DNA from: JACCTH01 sp035253825 | GTDB taxonomy: Bacteria > Actinomycetota > Acidimicrobiia > Spongiisociales > ZC4RG35 | Reading direction: 5' to 3' | Length of the DNA stretch: 40,054 nt | Assembly: GCA_035253825.1 (NCBI GenBank) | Contig: DATFBM010000039.1 | Span: forward strand, 1-40,054 | Part shown: piece after piece, positions 1-6,704 of the stretch | How positions within the stretch are numbered: the first letter of the stretch is position 1 | How the letters are laid out: each line of letters begins with the position of its first letter | Notes under the pieces: generated by a model | The model's input: the letters and a program-made list of their open reading frames with translations, nothing else | The model's database searches: none | Told to the model about the DNA's origin: nothing | Program-made: the position numbers and the translations under genes

Positions 1-372
1 CAGATCATCGATCAAAAGGGATGCTCGCCGACCTTCGAGGAGGCGCCGAGTGGCTTCGAACAGCTGCACCGGTGCTACCCGGGTTTCGGAGTCGTCGTCG
101 AGTATGCGGGTCAATAGGCTTTCGTCCCCAGCCCGCGCCGCGAGATGATTGAGCATGCTCATCGAAGCGGCGAGGTCGACGTTCCGCAGCGCCTCCAATC
201 CGCCCATCTTCAGGACCAGGCCGGCTGGGTTCATGCGAAACGCCGCCTCGAGAAGGGCACTCTTTCCGCTGCCGGGGTCGCCACGGAGGAGCACGAGTCG
301 ATGCTCCAGCGGGTTGTCCGCGAAGAATGCCTCGAGCGACGCTGTCTCCAGCTCACGGCCGAAGAGCTTCAT
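1..372 (-). CDS. AAA/STAND-family ATPase, N-terminal part (runs off the window)
   Basis: The frame is open from an ATG at 372 to the window edge (124 codons). The protein opens with MKLFGRELE, a typical start for AAA_16/STAND ATPases of the LuxR/MalT or cyclase-linked type. A Walker A motif GDPGSGKS follows near residues 32-39, and a Walker B-like stretch ASLLIDDL ends the visible part. Such NTPases act as signal-responsive switches, often fused to cyclase, TPR or HTH domains; the output domain here is outside the window. The gene is divergent from the adenylate cyclase at 466 with 93 bp between the starts, so a joint cAMP-signalling role is plausible but inferred. A TAGCCT -10 box six bases before the ATG suggests a leaderless mRNA. 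The ATPase fold is clear; the exact family is not. Confidence 0.8.
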   Translation of the reverse strand, partial: MKLFGRELETASLEAFFADNPLEHRLVLLRGDPGSGKSALLEAAFRMNPAGLVLKMGGLEALRNVDLAASMSMLNHLAARAGDESLLTRILDDDSETRVAPVQLFEATRRLLEGRRASLLIDDL

Positions 373-378
373 GACGGC

Positions 379-384
379 AGGCTA
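379..384 (-). promoter_or_regulatory. Putative -10 box of a leaderless promoter for the STAND ATPase gene
   Basis: On the minus strand TAGCCT (TANNNT type) lies exactly six bases before the ATG at 372, which would put transcription start on or next to the start codon. No Shine-Dalgarno sequence is present. A weak -35-like TTCAAG lies 17 bases further upstream. The same spacing recurs at other genes in this window. Confidence 0.45.
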
Positions 385-465
385 TCGGCGGGGAACTTGT
401 CCTTGAATGCGAAGCTTCTGTTTCTCGTAAGGCGCGGGGCGGCGAACTCTTAGGCTGCAGCCTCG

Positions 466-1782
466 ATGGCTCGGCTAATCAATCGGGGAGGGCTCGATCC
501 CCGCAGTCTCTCTTTTCTCGATGCTGAGCTCGAGCGCGCCTACCAGCGGGAGGAAGGAAACGCCGGCCTCGCCGGCTATCGGATCATTACGGGCGCCACT
601 CTCGTCCTATGGGCGGTCGCGGCTGTGCTCTTGCCCCTGGGCACTGACATACGCCCTTCTCTGAGTTACACGGTCGGCGGCCTGATGGCACTGCTGGGTG
701 GCGTCTGTCTCGCCGCCTCCCGATGGGCTACGACCATGAATCGCCAGCATCTCCTGGCCTCGCTTTTGACGACGGCCAACGGCTTGGTGATCCTCCTTCT
801 CTCCGAGGCCGGAAACGTCCTCGAAGGCTATGCGGTGGGAGCGATCATGCTCCTTTTCCTCTTCGGCTTCGTCTCTCGCACGAGGTTCATCTACGCCGCG
901 ATCCGCACCTTTGTTATCGCCATCGGCCTTGCCGTCGCCGTCGTCCTCTACGACGGCTCCGGCAGCCTCCTGATCGATGCATTCATTTTCCTGGCCGCAG
1001 CTGCCGGCAGCCTTCTCGGCCTCCGGGTTCTGGAACGCAACCGTCGCCAGGTCTGGCTTCAGCATCTCGTCATCGCCGAGCAGATGGTGGCCTTGGGGTC
1101 GGAGCAAGCACAATCGGAGCGACTCCTACTCAATGTCTTGCCGGCCTCGGTTTCGGCCCGGCTCAGGCACGGCGAGAATCCAATCGCCGACACCTTTCCC
1201 TCGGTCACCGTTCTCTTCGCAGACCTGGTGGGGTTTACTCCCATGGCCTCGGCCATGGAGGCCACCGAGGTGATCTCCATGCTGAGCGCGGTATTCACGC
1301 ATTTCGACGACCTGGTCAGCGAGCGTCAGCTGGAGAAGATCAAAACAATCGGCGACGCCTACATGGCGGTGGGCGGTCTCCCCGAACCGCTGGCCCAACA
1401 CGCCGAGCGGATGATCGACTTGGGCTTTGCAATGCTTGATTGCACCAAGCCAGGTGGTCCGTTCTCCCACCTGCAGTTGCGGATTGGAATTCATTCTGGC
1501 CCGGTGGCTGGGGGAGTCATCGGTACCCGCAGGTTCGCATACGACGTCTGGGGCGACACCGTCAACCTGGCCTCTCGCCTGCAGGAGACCGGGGTAACGG
1601 GGCGCATCCACGTCAGCGGCGAAACGATGTCCCTGGCGGGTGACGGCTATAGATTCGAGCCCCGGGGATTTATCGAGCTGCGAGGCCATGGGACGATGGA
1701 GACCTATCTCGTGATCGAATCGGTCCCCGACGCCTCACAGGCGCCGCCGGTAGCCTCAAGCGCATGGACCTCTCCCAGCTAG
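466..1782 (+). CDS. Class III adenylate cyclase with six-helix membrane domain
   Basis: This 438-residue protein makes cAMP from ATP. Residues about 38-187 hold six hydrophobic helices. A positively charged linker follows, then the NVLP..V..RL segment that precedes many class III catalytic domains, which here covers about 245-400. All six canonical catalytic positions are present: metal-binding D253 (FADLVGF) and D297 (TIGDAYM), adenine-selecting K293 and D360 (YDVWGD), and transition-state N367 and R371. Their spacing matches six-helix homodimeric cyclases of the mycobacterial Rv1625c type, and the Lys/Asp pair argues for ATP rather than GTP. The ATG at 466 has no good Shine-Dalgarno; TAGGCT lies nine bases upstream. 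The 3' end overlaps the next gene, a cyclic-nucleotide-binding protein, by 19 bp, so the two are probably co-translated. Confidence 0.93.
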   Translation: MARLINRGGLDPRSLSFLDAELERAYQREEGNAGLAGYRIITGATLVLWAVAAVLLPLGTDIRPSLSYTVGGLMALLGGVCLAASRWATTMNRQHLLASLLTTANGLVILLLSEAGNVLEGYAVGAIMLLFLFGFVSRTRFIYAAIRTFVIAIGLAVAVVLYDGSGSLLIDAFIFLAAAAGSLLGLRVLERNRRQVWLQHLVIAEQMVALGSEQAQSERLLLNVLPASVSARLRHGENPIADTFPSVTVLFADLVGFTPMASAMEATEVISMLSAVFTHFDDLVSERQLEKIKTIGDAYMAVGGLPEPLAQHAERMIDLGFAMLDCTKPGGPFSHLQLRIGIHSGPVAGGVIGTRRFAYDVWGDTVNLASRLQETGVTGRIHVSGETMSLAGDGYRFEPRGFIELRGHGTMETYLVIESVPDASQAPPVASSAWTSPS

Positions 1783-2156
1783 CCCCCACCGGTGTGCTCT
1801 CGGAGGTTCCCGACGACGATCGGGGTGCTCTCGCCGCCATCATGCGAGTTGAGGAACGACCTCAAGGACACGTTCTGGTCGCGGAAGGGGACATTCCCGA
1901 TAAGTTTTTCGTTTTGGTCGACGGACATGCCACCGTCCATCGCTCAGGCCGCCACGTAGCCGACCTCGGCCCAGGGGATGTCTTCGGTGAACGTGGGGTC
2001 CTCGCTCTCAAGCCTCGCAATGCTTCGGTCATCGCCACCACTCCGGTGCGGGTGGCAGTCGCCATGGGCTGGGATGTGCGTGACATGCTGGGCGACCGAC
2101 CCCGACTGCGGGCAGCCCTCGAGGCCGAAGCCGGCAAACACGAAGCCCTCGATTGA
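1764..2156 (+). CDS. Stand-alone cyclic-nucleotide-binding domain protein
   Basis: This 130-residue protein is essentially one CNB domain. It shows the beta-roll pattern and a phosphate-binding cassette near residues 70-88, with F74-G75-E76 and R85-x-A87. E76 and R85 are the residues that normally contact the ribose and cyclic phosphate, so binding ability looks intact. There is no DNA-binding or catalytic domain, so it must act through a partner or as a cAMP sensor or sink. It starts inside the end of the adenylate cyclase gene (19-bp overlap), which makes cAMP its likely ligand. It is shorter than CRP-type regulators (about 220 residues), with no sign of truncation. Confidence 0.85.
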   Translation: MDLSQLAPTGVLSEVPDDDRGALAAIMRVEERPQGHVLVAEGDIPDKFFVLVDGHATVHRSGRHVADLGPGDVFGERGVLALKPRNASVIATTPVRVAVAMGWDVRDMLGDRPRLRAALEAEAGKHEALD

Positions 2157-2157
2157 C

Positions 2158-2170
2158 GCGGCTCGGCCGC
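2158..2170. terminator. Small GC hairpin between convergent genes
   Basis: GCGGC and GCCGC arms around a TCG loop lie two bases after the stop of the CNB gene and 14 bases before the end of the convergent gene at 2184. There is no T-run, so terminator function is only suggested by position. Confidence 0.25.
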
Positions 2171-2183
2171 TCAGCCAACGGGG

Positions 2184-3146
2184 TTAGTCGTTAAGTACTC
2201 GGTAACCCTCGTTGTAGAACGTGAGGGCGGCAACGTGCTGATCCTCTGCGTCGAGCAGAGTCTGGTATGGCAGTGAAGCCCCGTTGAAAGCGCGGTCGTT
2301 CCAGAAAGGGTTGGAACGATCGATCGAATTCTCCGTCGACACATACAAGTACGGCTCGGGATGGTGGTCATCACCGGGCGATGCTCCATAGGAGGCTCTT
2401 GTCTCCGCCGGTCCGATCTCGATGGCGAGGTCGAAGTGTTCCGGCCAAAGCTGCACCCGGCTCACATCGACCCCTCCGGGAATCCGTCGCAATTGCTCGA
2501 GGACCGAGGTCCCGAAGCCAAACCACTCCCCGATGGCCACAGACGATGCTTCGTCGAGCTCGAGACGCTCGTTGACTTCGACTGGATCCGGTGGGTCATC
2601 GATTTCGTCGAGCCACACCCGGCGATAGGGGATGTTGAGCACCTCGACCGCATTCGCCAGGGTGGTGATCGGGTAGCTCTCGACAAACTCACTCTGGCGG
2701 ACGAGGTTGCCATTCTCGAATCGGACCTGTTCATTGGCTCCGAAGAAAGGGCTGCCAAACCCGCCATGCGTATAGCGCAGGCCGATCTTGCCGGTTACGG
2801 CATGACGGGCAGGAGCGAGAGCGAAGAACGCCAGTTGGTGGAGCGATCGTCGGGTGATTGGCAGCGCGGGAGGGACCGGCTCCAAACGCCTGTAGAGGCC
2901 GAGCCAATGCAAAGACACGTAGCCCGCTAGCCCCGGATAAGTGGTCGCCATCTCCTCCCAGGTGGTGCCCTCTCCGGCAATGGGAGTGACCAGCGAGTCG
3001 GAGGTGACGCCCGGAGCAGTTGGGTCGTCGGCGAACCATTCAGGATCGTTGTTGGCTGGCGGGGATGGCTCCAATACTCTGGCTTCGTAGCCGGGAGGCA
3101 GGAGTGCCGTGGCCTCGGCCCGGGCGTTGCGAGGACGAGTCGTCAT
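2184..3146 (-). CDS. Conserved hypothetical protein, third gene of the trehalose operon
   Basis: The 320-residue product is soluble, with no signal peptide or membrane helix. I do not recognise a characterised domain. The C-terminal half contains WPEHFDLAIEIG and GDDHHPEPYLYV, which I recall from uncharacterised actinobacterial proteins; no catalytic motif is assigned. The ATG at 3146 overlaps the otsB stop as ATGA, so the gene is very probably translated with otsB and belongs to the trehalose transcript. The link to trehalose or stress is therefore from context only. Confidence 0.8.
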   Translation of the reverse strand: MTTRPRNARAEATALLPPGYEARVLEPSPPANNDPEWFADDPTAPGVTSDSLVTPIAGEGTTWEEMATTYPGLAGYVSLHWLGLYRRLEPVPPALPITRRSLHQLAFFALAPARHAVTGKIGLRYTHGGFGSPFFGANEQVRFENGNLVRQSEFVESYPITTLANAVEVLNIPYRRVWLDEIDDPPDPVEVNERLELDEASSVAIGEWFGFGTSVLEQLRRIPGGVDVSRVQLWPEHFDLAIEIGPAETRASYGASPGDDHHPEPYLYVSTENSIDRSNPFWNDRAFNGASLPYQTLLDAEDQHVAALTFYNEGYRVLND

Positions 3147-3937
3147 CGCAATCGGCGTGTCCCACCTGAGTCGAGTCCGCGAAGAAGCGCGAAGACTTCT
3201 CGAGGATCGGCCACTGAGAAGGCAGCTCCGGTATTAGCCGGACACCCCACGACCACTCCCACTCCCCAGCGATGGGCCACCACTCCGAAGGCATCTTCGT
3301 CGGTGCGGTCGTCGCCGATATAGAGCGGGATCGGCTTTGGAGCCAGTGAATCGAGTACGTATTCGACCGCTCGCCCTTTGTCCCACAGCACCGTTGGTCG
3401 CAATTCTGCGATCTCTTTTCCACTGGTCAATCGGAGACCATCGAGCGCCCCAGCCTTCGCCGCCTCGGCGACGGCGGCTTCCCGCACCGCGTCCGAGCAC
3501 GCGCTGCGAGTGTGCACCGCAATCGAGAAGCGCTTGCGTTCGAGAAAGACGCCCGGGAAATCGGGCATCGCGCGTTCGAGTGCGGCAAACGCTTGCTCGA
3601 GCGAACGCTGCGTCCTTTCGTCGAGGCGCTGTCGAAACCGCTTGATCCCGGGACCTTCGATTTCCCAGCCATGGTTTCCCGAGTAGATGAGCCCCTCCAC
3701 CGAAACCAGCCGCGCAAGCTCGCCGAGGTCGCGACCGCTGACGATCGCCACTGGCATCTTCCGCGACAGCGATCTCAATACCGACCTTTCCTCGGATCCG
3801 ATTCGGGCCGCCTTCGGATCGGGAACGAGAGGGGTAAGGGTTCCGTCGTAATCGAGGAATATCGCCGGCGCCTGGCCAAGTCTGGCGGCGATCTCGTGGA
3901 TCTCGGCCAGGGCCGACGGCAATCTCTCGGGAGGCAC
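3143..3937 (-). CDS. otsB: Trehalose-6-phosphate phosphatase
   Basis: OtsB hydrolyses trehalose 6-phosphate to trehalose in the cytosol. The 264-residue protein is a HAD-superfamily enzyme of normal length. Motif I is FLDYDGTLTPL with nucleophile D29 and acid/base D31, motif II is around SGRDL (67-71), the motif III lysine is in WDKG (K187), and motif IV is IGDDRTDED (207-215). The start is GTG at 3937, three bases after the otsA stop, with GAGGA directly before it. The 3' end overlaps the next gene by four bases. The gene pairs with otsA to give the complete OtsAB route. Confidence 0.95.
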   Translation of the reverse strand: MPPERLPSALAEIHEIAARLGQAPAIFLDYDGTLTPLVPDPKAARIGSEERSVLRSLSRKMPVAIVSGRDLGELARLVSVEGLIYSGNHGWEIEGPGIKRFRQRLDERTQRSLEQAFAALERAMPDFPGVFLERKRFSIAVHTRSACSDAVREAAVAEAAKAGALDGLRLTSGKEIAELRPTVLWDKGRAVEYVLDSLAPKPIPLYIGDDRTDEDAFGVVAHRWGVGVVVGCPANTGAAFSVADPREVFALLRGLDSGGTRRLR

Positions 3938-3940
3938 TCC

Positions 3941-5323
3941 TCAAACGGCGACGGGGGAAAGGCTCGGGTCGAGGGTGAGACGGGTCCAGGCCTCGAGGTC
4001 GTTTTCGCCCACGACATGTCGCATCTCGTGCATGCGTCGCCTCCTCTCCTCTCGATCCATGTCGATCGCGCGTCTCATGGCCTGAGCGACTCCGTCGATG
4101 TCGTAGGGGTTAACAAGGACCGCCGACGAGAGTTCGTGTGCTGCCCCGGCGAACTCGCTCAAGAGCAGGACCCCATCGGCATCGATTCGCGAGGCGACGT
4201 ACTCCTTTGCCACCAGGTTCATTCCGTCGACCAGAGGGGTGACAACCATCACGTCTGCCGCCCGGTAATAGGCGACGAGTTCTTCTCGGTCCAAGGACTC
4301 GTACGTGTAATGCACAGGCATCCGGTGGCGCTCACCGTGAACACTGTTGATTCGACCTGCCAGTCGCTCGATCTCCTCCCGCATGTCTGAGTAATCGCCA
4401 ATGCTTTGTCGGGAGGGGACGACGATCTGCACCAGCTTGATGCGGTTGGCGTGGTCGGGGTGCTGGCGCAGCAATGTTTCGAAGGCCCGGAGCCTGACGT
4501 CGATCCCCTTCGTGTAGTCGAGGCGATCCGCTCCGAGCAAGATGTGCTCGGGGTTGCCGAGCTCGCGTTTGATCCTCGCAACTCTCTTGTCGGTATCGGC
4601 CGAGTGAGCGATTTCGTCGTAGGCACCAAAGTCGACCGAGATCGGAGCGGTCTGGGTCCTGATCCGTCGCCCACCATCGACCAACGAGTGATCGGCGGCC
4701 TCGGCCCCAGCAAATGTGGTCGCCGCTTCCCGGAAATTGGCGGTGCTACGTTCGGTCTGAAATCCAACGACGTCCGCGGCGAGGATTCCGTCTAGCAACT
4801 GCCGCCGCCAGGGCAGGCGGGCGTAGAGCTCCACCGGCGGAAATGGAATGTGGAGGAAAAAGCGGATCTCCCTCTCCGGCGATAGGTCCCGCAGCATCTG
4901 TGGCAGGAGGAGAAGGTGATAGTCGTGGACCCAGATGAGGTCGCCCGAGCGCGAATGCTCGAGGACGGCCTCGGCGTATCGCTGGTTGACCCGCCGATAG
5001 GCGTTCCACCATCGGCGGTGATATTCCGGTGTGCGAATCGCGTCGTGGAAGAGTGGCCAGAGAGTGCCGTTGCAAAATCCTAAGTAGTAATCGTCGATCT
5101 CGGCGTCACTCACGGAGACCGCGACATGATCGATGTCGTTGAATCGAAAGCTCTTGGGGGGTCCGCTGCCTACGCCCGCCCAGCCGATCCAGGTACCACC
5201 CTGCTGGAGGATCGGGGTCAGCGCGGTGACCAGGCCGCCGGGGCTGGGGGCCCAGGTGCTGTCTTCGATGCGGCGAATAGGCAAACGGTTGGCGACGACG
5301 ATGACGCGCTGGTTCATGGGCAT
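3941..5323 (-). CDS. otsA: Trehalose-6-phosphate synthase (GT20)
   Basis: OtsA joins a nucleotide-activated glucose to glucose 6-phosphate to give trehalose 6-phosphate. Landmarks in order: N-terminal RVIVVANRLPIRR, the donor-phosphate loop PGGLVTAL, VHDYHLLLLPQMLR, the GADRLDYTKGI motif with the conserved Arg and Lys, and DGMNLVAKEYVA. I place the start at ATG 5323 (460 aa; ATG 5317 is equally possible), which puts the family N-terminus at the start of the protein. An in-frame GTG at 5389 would add 22 unrelated residues. It also lies upstream of a stress-type promoter whose -10 element ends at 5337, so it is unlikely to be used. The gene is followed by otsB and a conserved unknown gene. Trehalose is a compatible solute and stress protectant. 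Confidence 0.95.
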   Translation of the reverse strand: MPMNQRVIVVANRLPIRRIEDSTWAPSPGGLVTALTPILQQGGTWIGWAGVGSGPPKSFRFNDIDHVAVSVSDAEIDDYYLGFCNGTLWPLFHDAIRTPEYHRRWWNAYRRVNQRYAEAVLEHSRSGDLIWVHDYHLLLLPQMLRDLSPEREIRFFLHIPFPPVELYARLPWRRQLLDGILAADVVGFQTERSTANFREAATTFAGAEAADHSLVDGGRRIRTQTAPISVDFGAYDEIAHSADTDKRVARIKRELGNPEHILLGADRLDYTKGIDVRLRAFETLLRQHPDHANRIKLVQIVVPSRQSIGDYSDMREEIERLAGRINSVHGERHRMPVHYTYESLDREELVAYYRAADVMVVTPLVDGMNLVAKEYVASRIDADGVLLLSEFAGAAHELSSAVLVNPYDIDGVAQAMRRAIDMDREERRRRMHEMRHVVGENDLEAWTRLTLDPSLSPVAV

Positions 5324-5336
5324 GGGGCTTGGTTTT

Positions 5337-5362
5337 CTACCCGGATCCGAGCAGGTGAAAAC
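5337..5362 (-). promoter_or_regulatory. SigB/SigF-like promoter of otsA
   Basis: On the minus strand GTTT (5362-5359) is separated by 16 bases from GGGTAG (5342-5337). This fits the GTTT/GGGTA consensus of general-stress sigma factors. The predicted start of transcription is near 5330, a few bases before the otsA ATG at 5323. A matching element with identical spacing precedes the stress gene at 29712. Confidence 0.55.
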
Positions 5363-5389
5363 CACGGTGCCAAACTGGTCGTGGTTCAC
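5355..5389. promoter_or_regulatory. Interrupted inverted repeat, possible operator
   Basis: GTGAAAACCACG and CGTGGTTCAC form ten-base arms (two extra A residues in the left arm) around 13 bases, in the region between the divergent otsA and Rieske oxygenase genes. The left arm covers the -35 element of the otsA promoter and the right arm is about 25 bases before the Rieske start. It may be a regulator site, for example for the BetI-like repressor at 9513; this is inference. Confidence 0.35.
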
Positions 5390-5412
5390 GCAATTTTAGG
5401 ATAAGGAGGGAC

Positions 5413-6609
5413 GTGTCAGACGCCCCCGTGGCACCGGCTCCGATCGATCGTGCGGCCCTGGCCGACGTTCTGGCGCCCTTTGGGAAAAGCCGAACGCTTC
5501 CCGGTCTGGCCTATCACTCCACCGAGCTTTTCGGGTGGGAGCAGGCAGAACTTTTCAATCGCCACTGGGTTTGCTTGGGCCGTACCGAGGACCTGGTCCA
5601 GGCGGGACAACTCCGGGCACTCGATCATGGCGAGGAATCCGTGCTCATCGCCCGTGATCGCGATGGCATTGTTCGCGGATTCTCCAACGTGTGCCGGCAC
5701 CGAGGCCACCCCCTGTTGGAGGTGGGCGAAGCGGTCGCTGCTCGCCAGATTCGCTGCCCATATCACTCATGGTCATATCGCTTCGACGGAGGACTGCGGG
5801 CGGCGCCGACACTTACTCGATCCCCGGACTTCGACGCCACCGTTTGGCCCCTTCACTCGCTTCGGGTCGAGGAATGGCTCGGGTGGTTGTTCCTCGACAT
5901 GTCAGGGCAAGCCGCACCTCTGACCGAGGTCTTTGGCAACCTCGAGCACTACCTGGCCGCCTATGAACCCGAGCGGTTGGTCAGGGCGGAAAGGCATTCG
6001 TATGAAATCGCCGCCAACTGGAAGCTGGTGGTCGAGAACTACCACGAGTGCTATCACTGCACCTCGATCCATCCGGAGCTATGTCAAGTGACGCCTCCCG
6101 ATTCGGGAGAGGACATCGCTCCCACGGGCCTCTGGTGTGGCGGGACCATGATCCTGAAAGATCACGCCGTCACCATGTCGCTAACCGGTGCCTCGGAAGG
6201 GGTCAACTTCCGTCGGCTCCAGGCCGGCCAGGAACGACAGGTCCTTTATATCGGACTCTTCCCCAACCTGCTGATCAGTCCTCACCCCGACTATGTGCTG
6301 ACTCACCGCATGATCCCGCTCGCACCGGGACGCACCCTCATCGAGTGTGATTGGCTGTTCCCCCCAGAGGCACTTGAGCGACCCGATTTCAGCCCCGCCT
6401 ATGCGGTCGACTTTTGGGACATCACCAATCGCGAGGACTGGACGGCCTGTGAGAACGTGCAACGCGGGACTCGCAATCGAGGGCACCGTCCGGGGCCCCT
6501 CAGCCCCTGGGAGAGCACGATCTACCAGTTCCTCCACATGCTCGCCCAGGCCTACCTGGGAGAGCGAGTTTCCCCGCCGCCGATGCCGGCCTCTTCCCGC
6601 CTCCCTTAA
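5413..6609 (+). CDS. Rieske non-haem iron oxygenase, alpha subunit (choline/betaine monooxygenase-like)
   Basis: The 398-residue protein has the two-domain layout of ring-hydroxylating oxygenase alpha subunits. The Rieske [2Fe-2S] centre is C94-x-H96...C115-x2-H118. The mononuclear iron site is H215-x4-H220 with bridging E212 in NYHECYHC, and the carboxylate ligand is probably D342 in NREDW. The ENYHECYHC signature is typical of choline monooxygenase, glycine-betaine and carnitine oxygenases, which attack quaternary amines. The GTG start at 5413 has a strong AAGGAGGG Shine-Dalgarno. A GcvT-like methyltransferase, an FAD oxidoreductase and a BetI-like regulator follow, which supports an N- or O-demethylation role. 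No ferredoxin or reductase gene is adjacent, so the electron donor must be encoded elsewhere. The substrate is not identifiable from sequence. Confidence 0.88.
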   Translation: MSDAPVAPAPIDRAALADVLAPFGKSRTLPGLAYHSTELFGWEQAELFNRHWVCLGRTEDLVQAGQLRALDHGEESVLIARDRDGIVRGFSNVCRHRGHPLLEVGEAVAARQIRCPYHSWSYRFDGGLRAAPTLTRSPDFDATVWPLHSLRVEEWLGWLFLDMSGQAAPLTEVFGNLEHYLAAYEPERLVRAERHSYEIAANWKLVVENYHECYHCTSIHPELCQVTPPDSGEDIAPTGLWCGGTMILKDHAVTMSLTGASEGVNFRRLQAGQERQVLYIGLFPNLLISPHPDYVLTHRMIPLAPGRTLIECDWLFPPEALERPDFSPAYAVDFWDITNREDWTACENVQRGTRNRGHRPGPLSPWESTIYQFLHMLAQAYLGERVSPPPMPASSRLP

Positions 6610-6610
6610 G

Positions 6611-6629
6611 GCGACCCTGATAGGGTCGC
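6611..6629 (+). terminator. Perfect 8-bp hairpin after the Rieske gene
   Basis: GCGACCCT and AGGGTCGC arms around a three-base loop start two bases after the stop codon. No T-run follows. It probably ends or attenuates the oxygenase transcript before the separate promoter of the next gene. Confidence 0.5.
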
Positions 6630-6667
6630 TGGACGGCCCTGGCAGCCCCCAGAAGGTCGACCTGTTG

Positions 6668-6696
6668 TTGCGCGCCTGTCCAACACGGGATAGCCT
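6668..6696 (+). promoter_or_regulatory. Putative promoter of the GcvT-FAD-TetR operon
   Basis: TTGCGC (6668-6673), a 17-base spacer and TAGCCT (6691-6696) lie eight bases before the ATG at 6705. This gives a nearly leaderless transcript, and no Shine-Dalgarno is present. It implies that the three downstream genes can be expressed apart from the Rieske gene. Confidence 0.5.
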
Positions 6697-6704
6697 GCGA
6701 TCGA

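Noticed and set aside
451..456. TAGGCT before 466 (and TACGGT at 21385-21390) as leaderless promoters
   Set aside because: Spacing is nine bases and no -35 is visible, so they are too weak to list as features.
607..1113. 168-codon open frame on the minus strand
   Set aside because: It lies wholly inside the adenylate cyclase gene, has low-complexity composition and no domain; a GC-rich antisense shadow.
5324..5389. Upstream GTG 5389 as the otsA start
   Set aside because: It adds residues not seen in the family and lies upstream of the predicted stress promoter.
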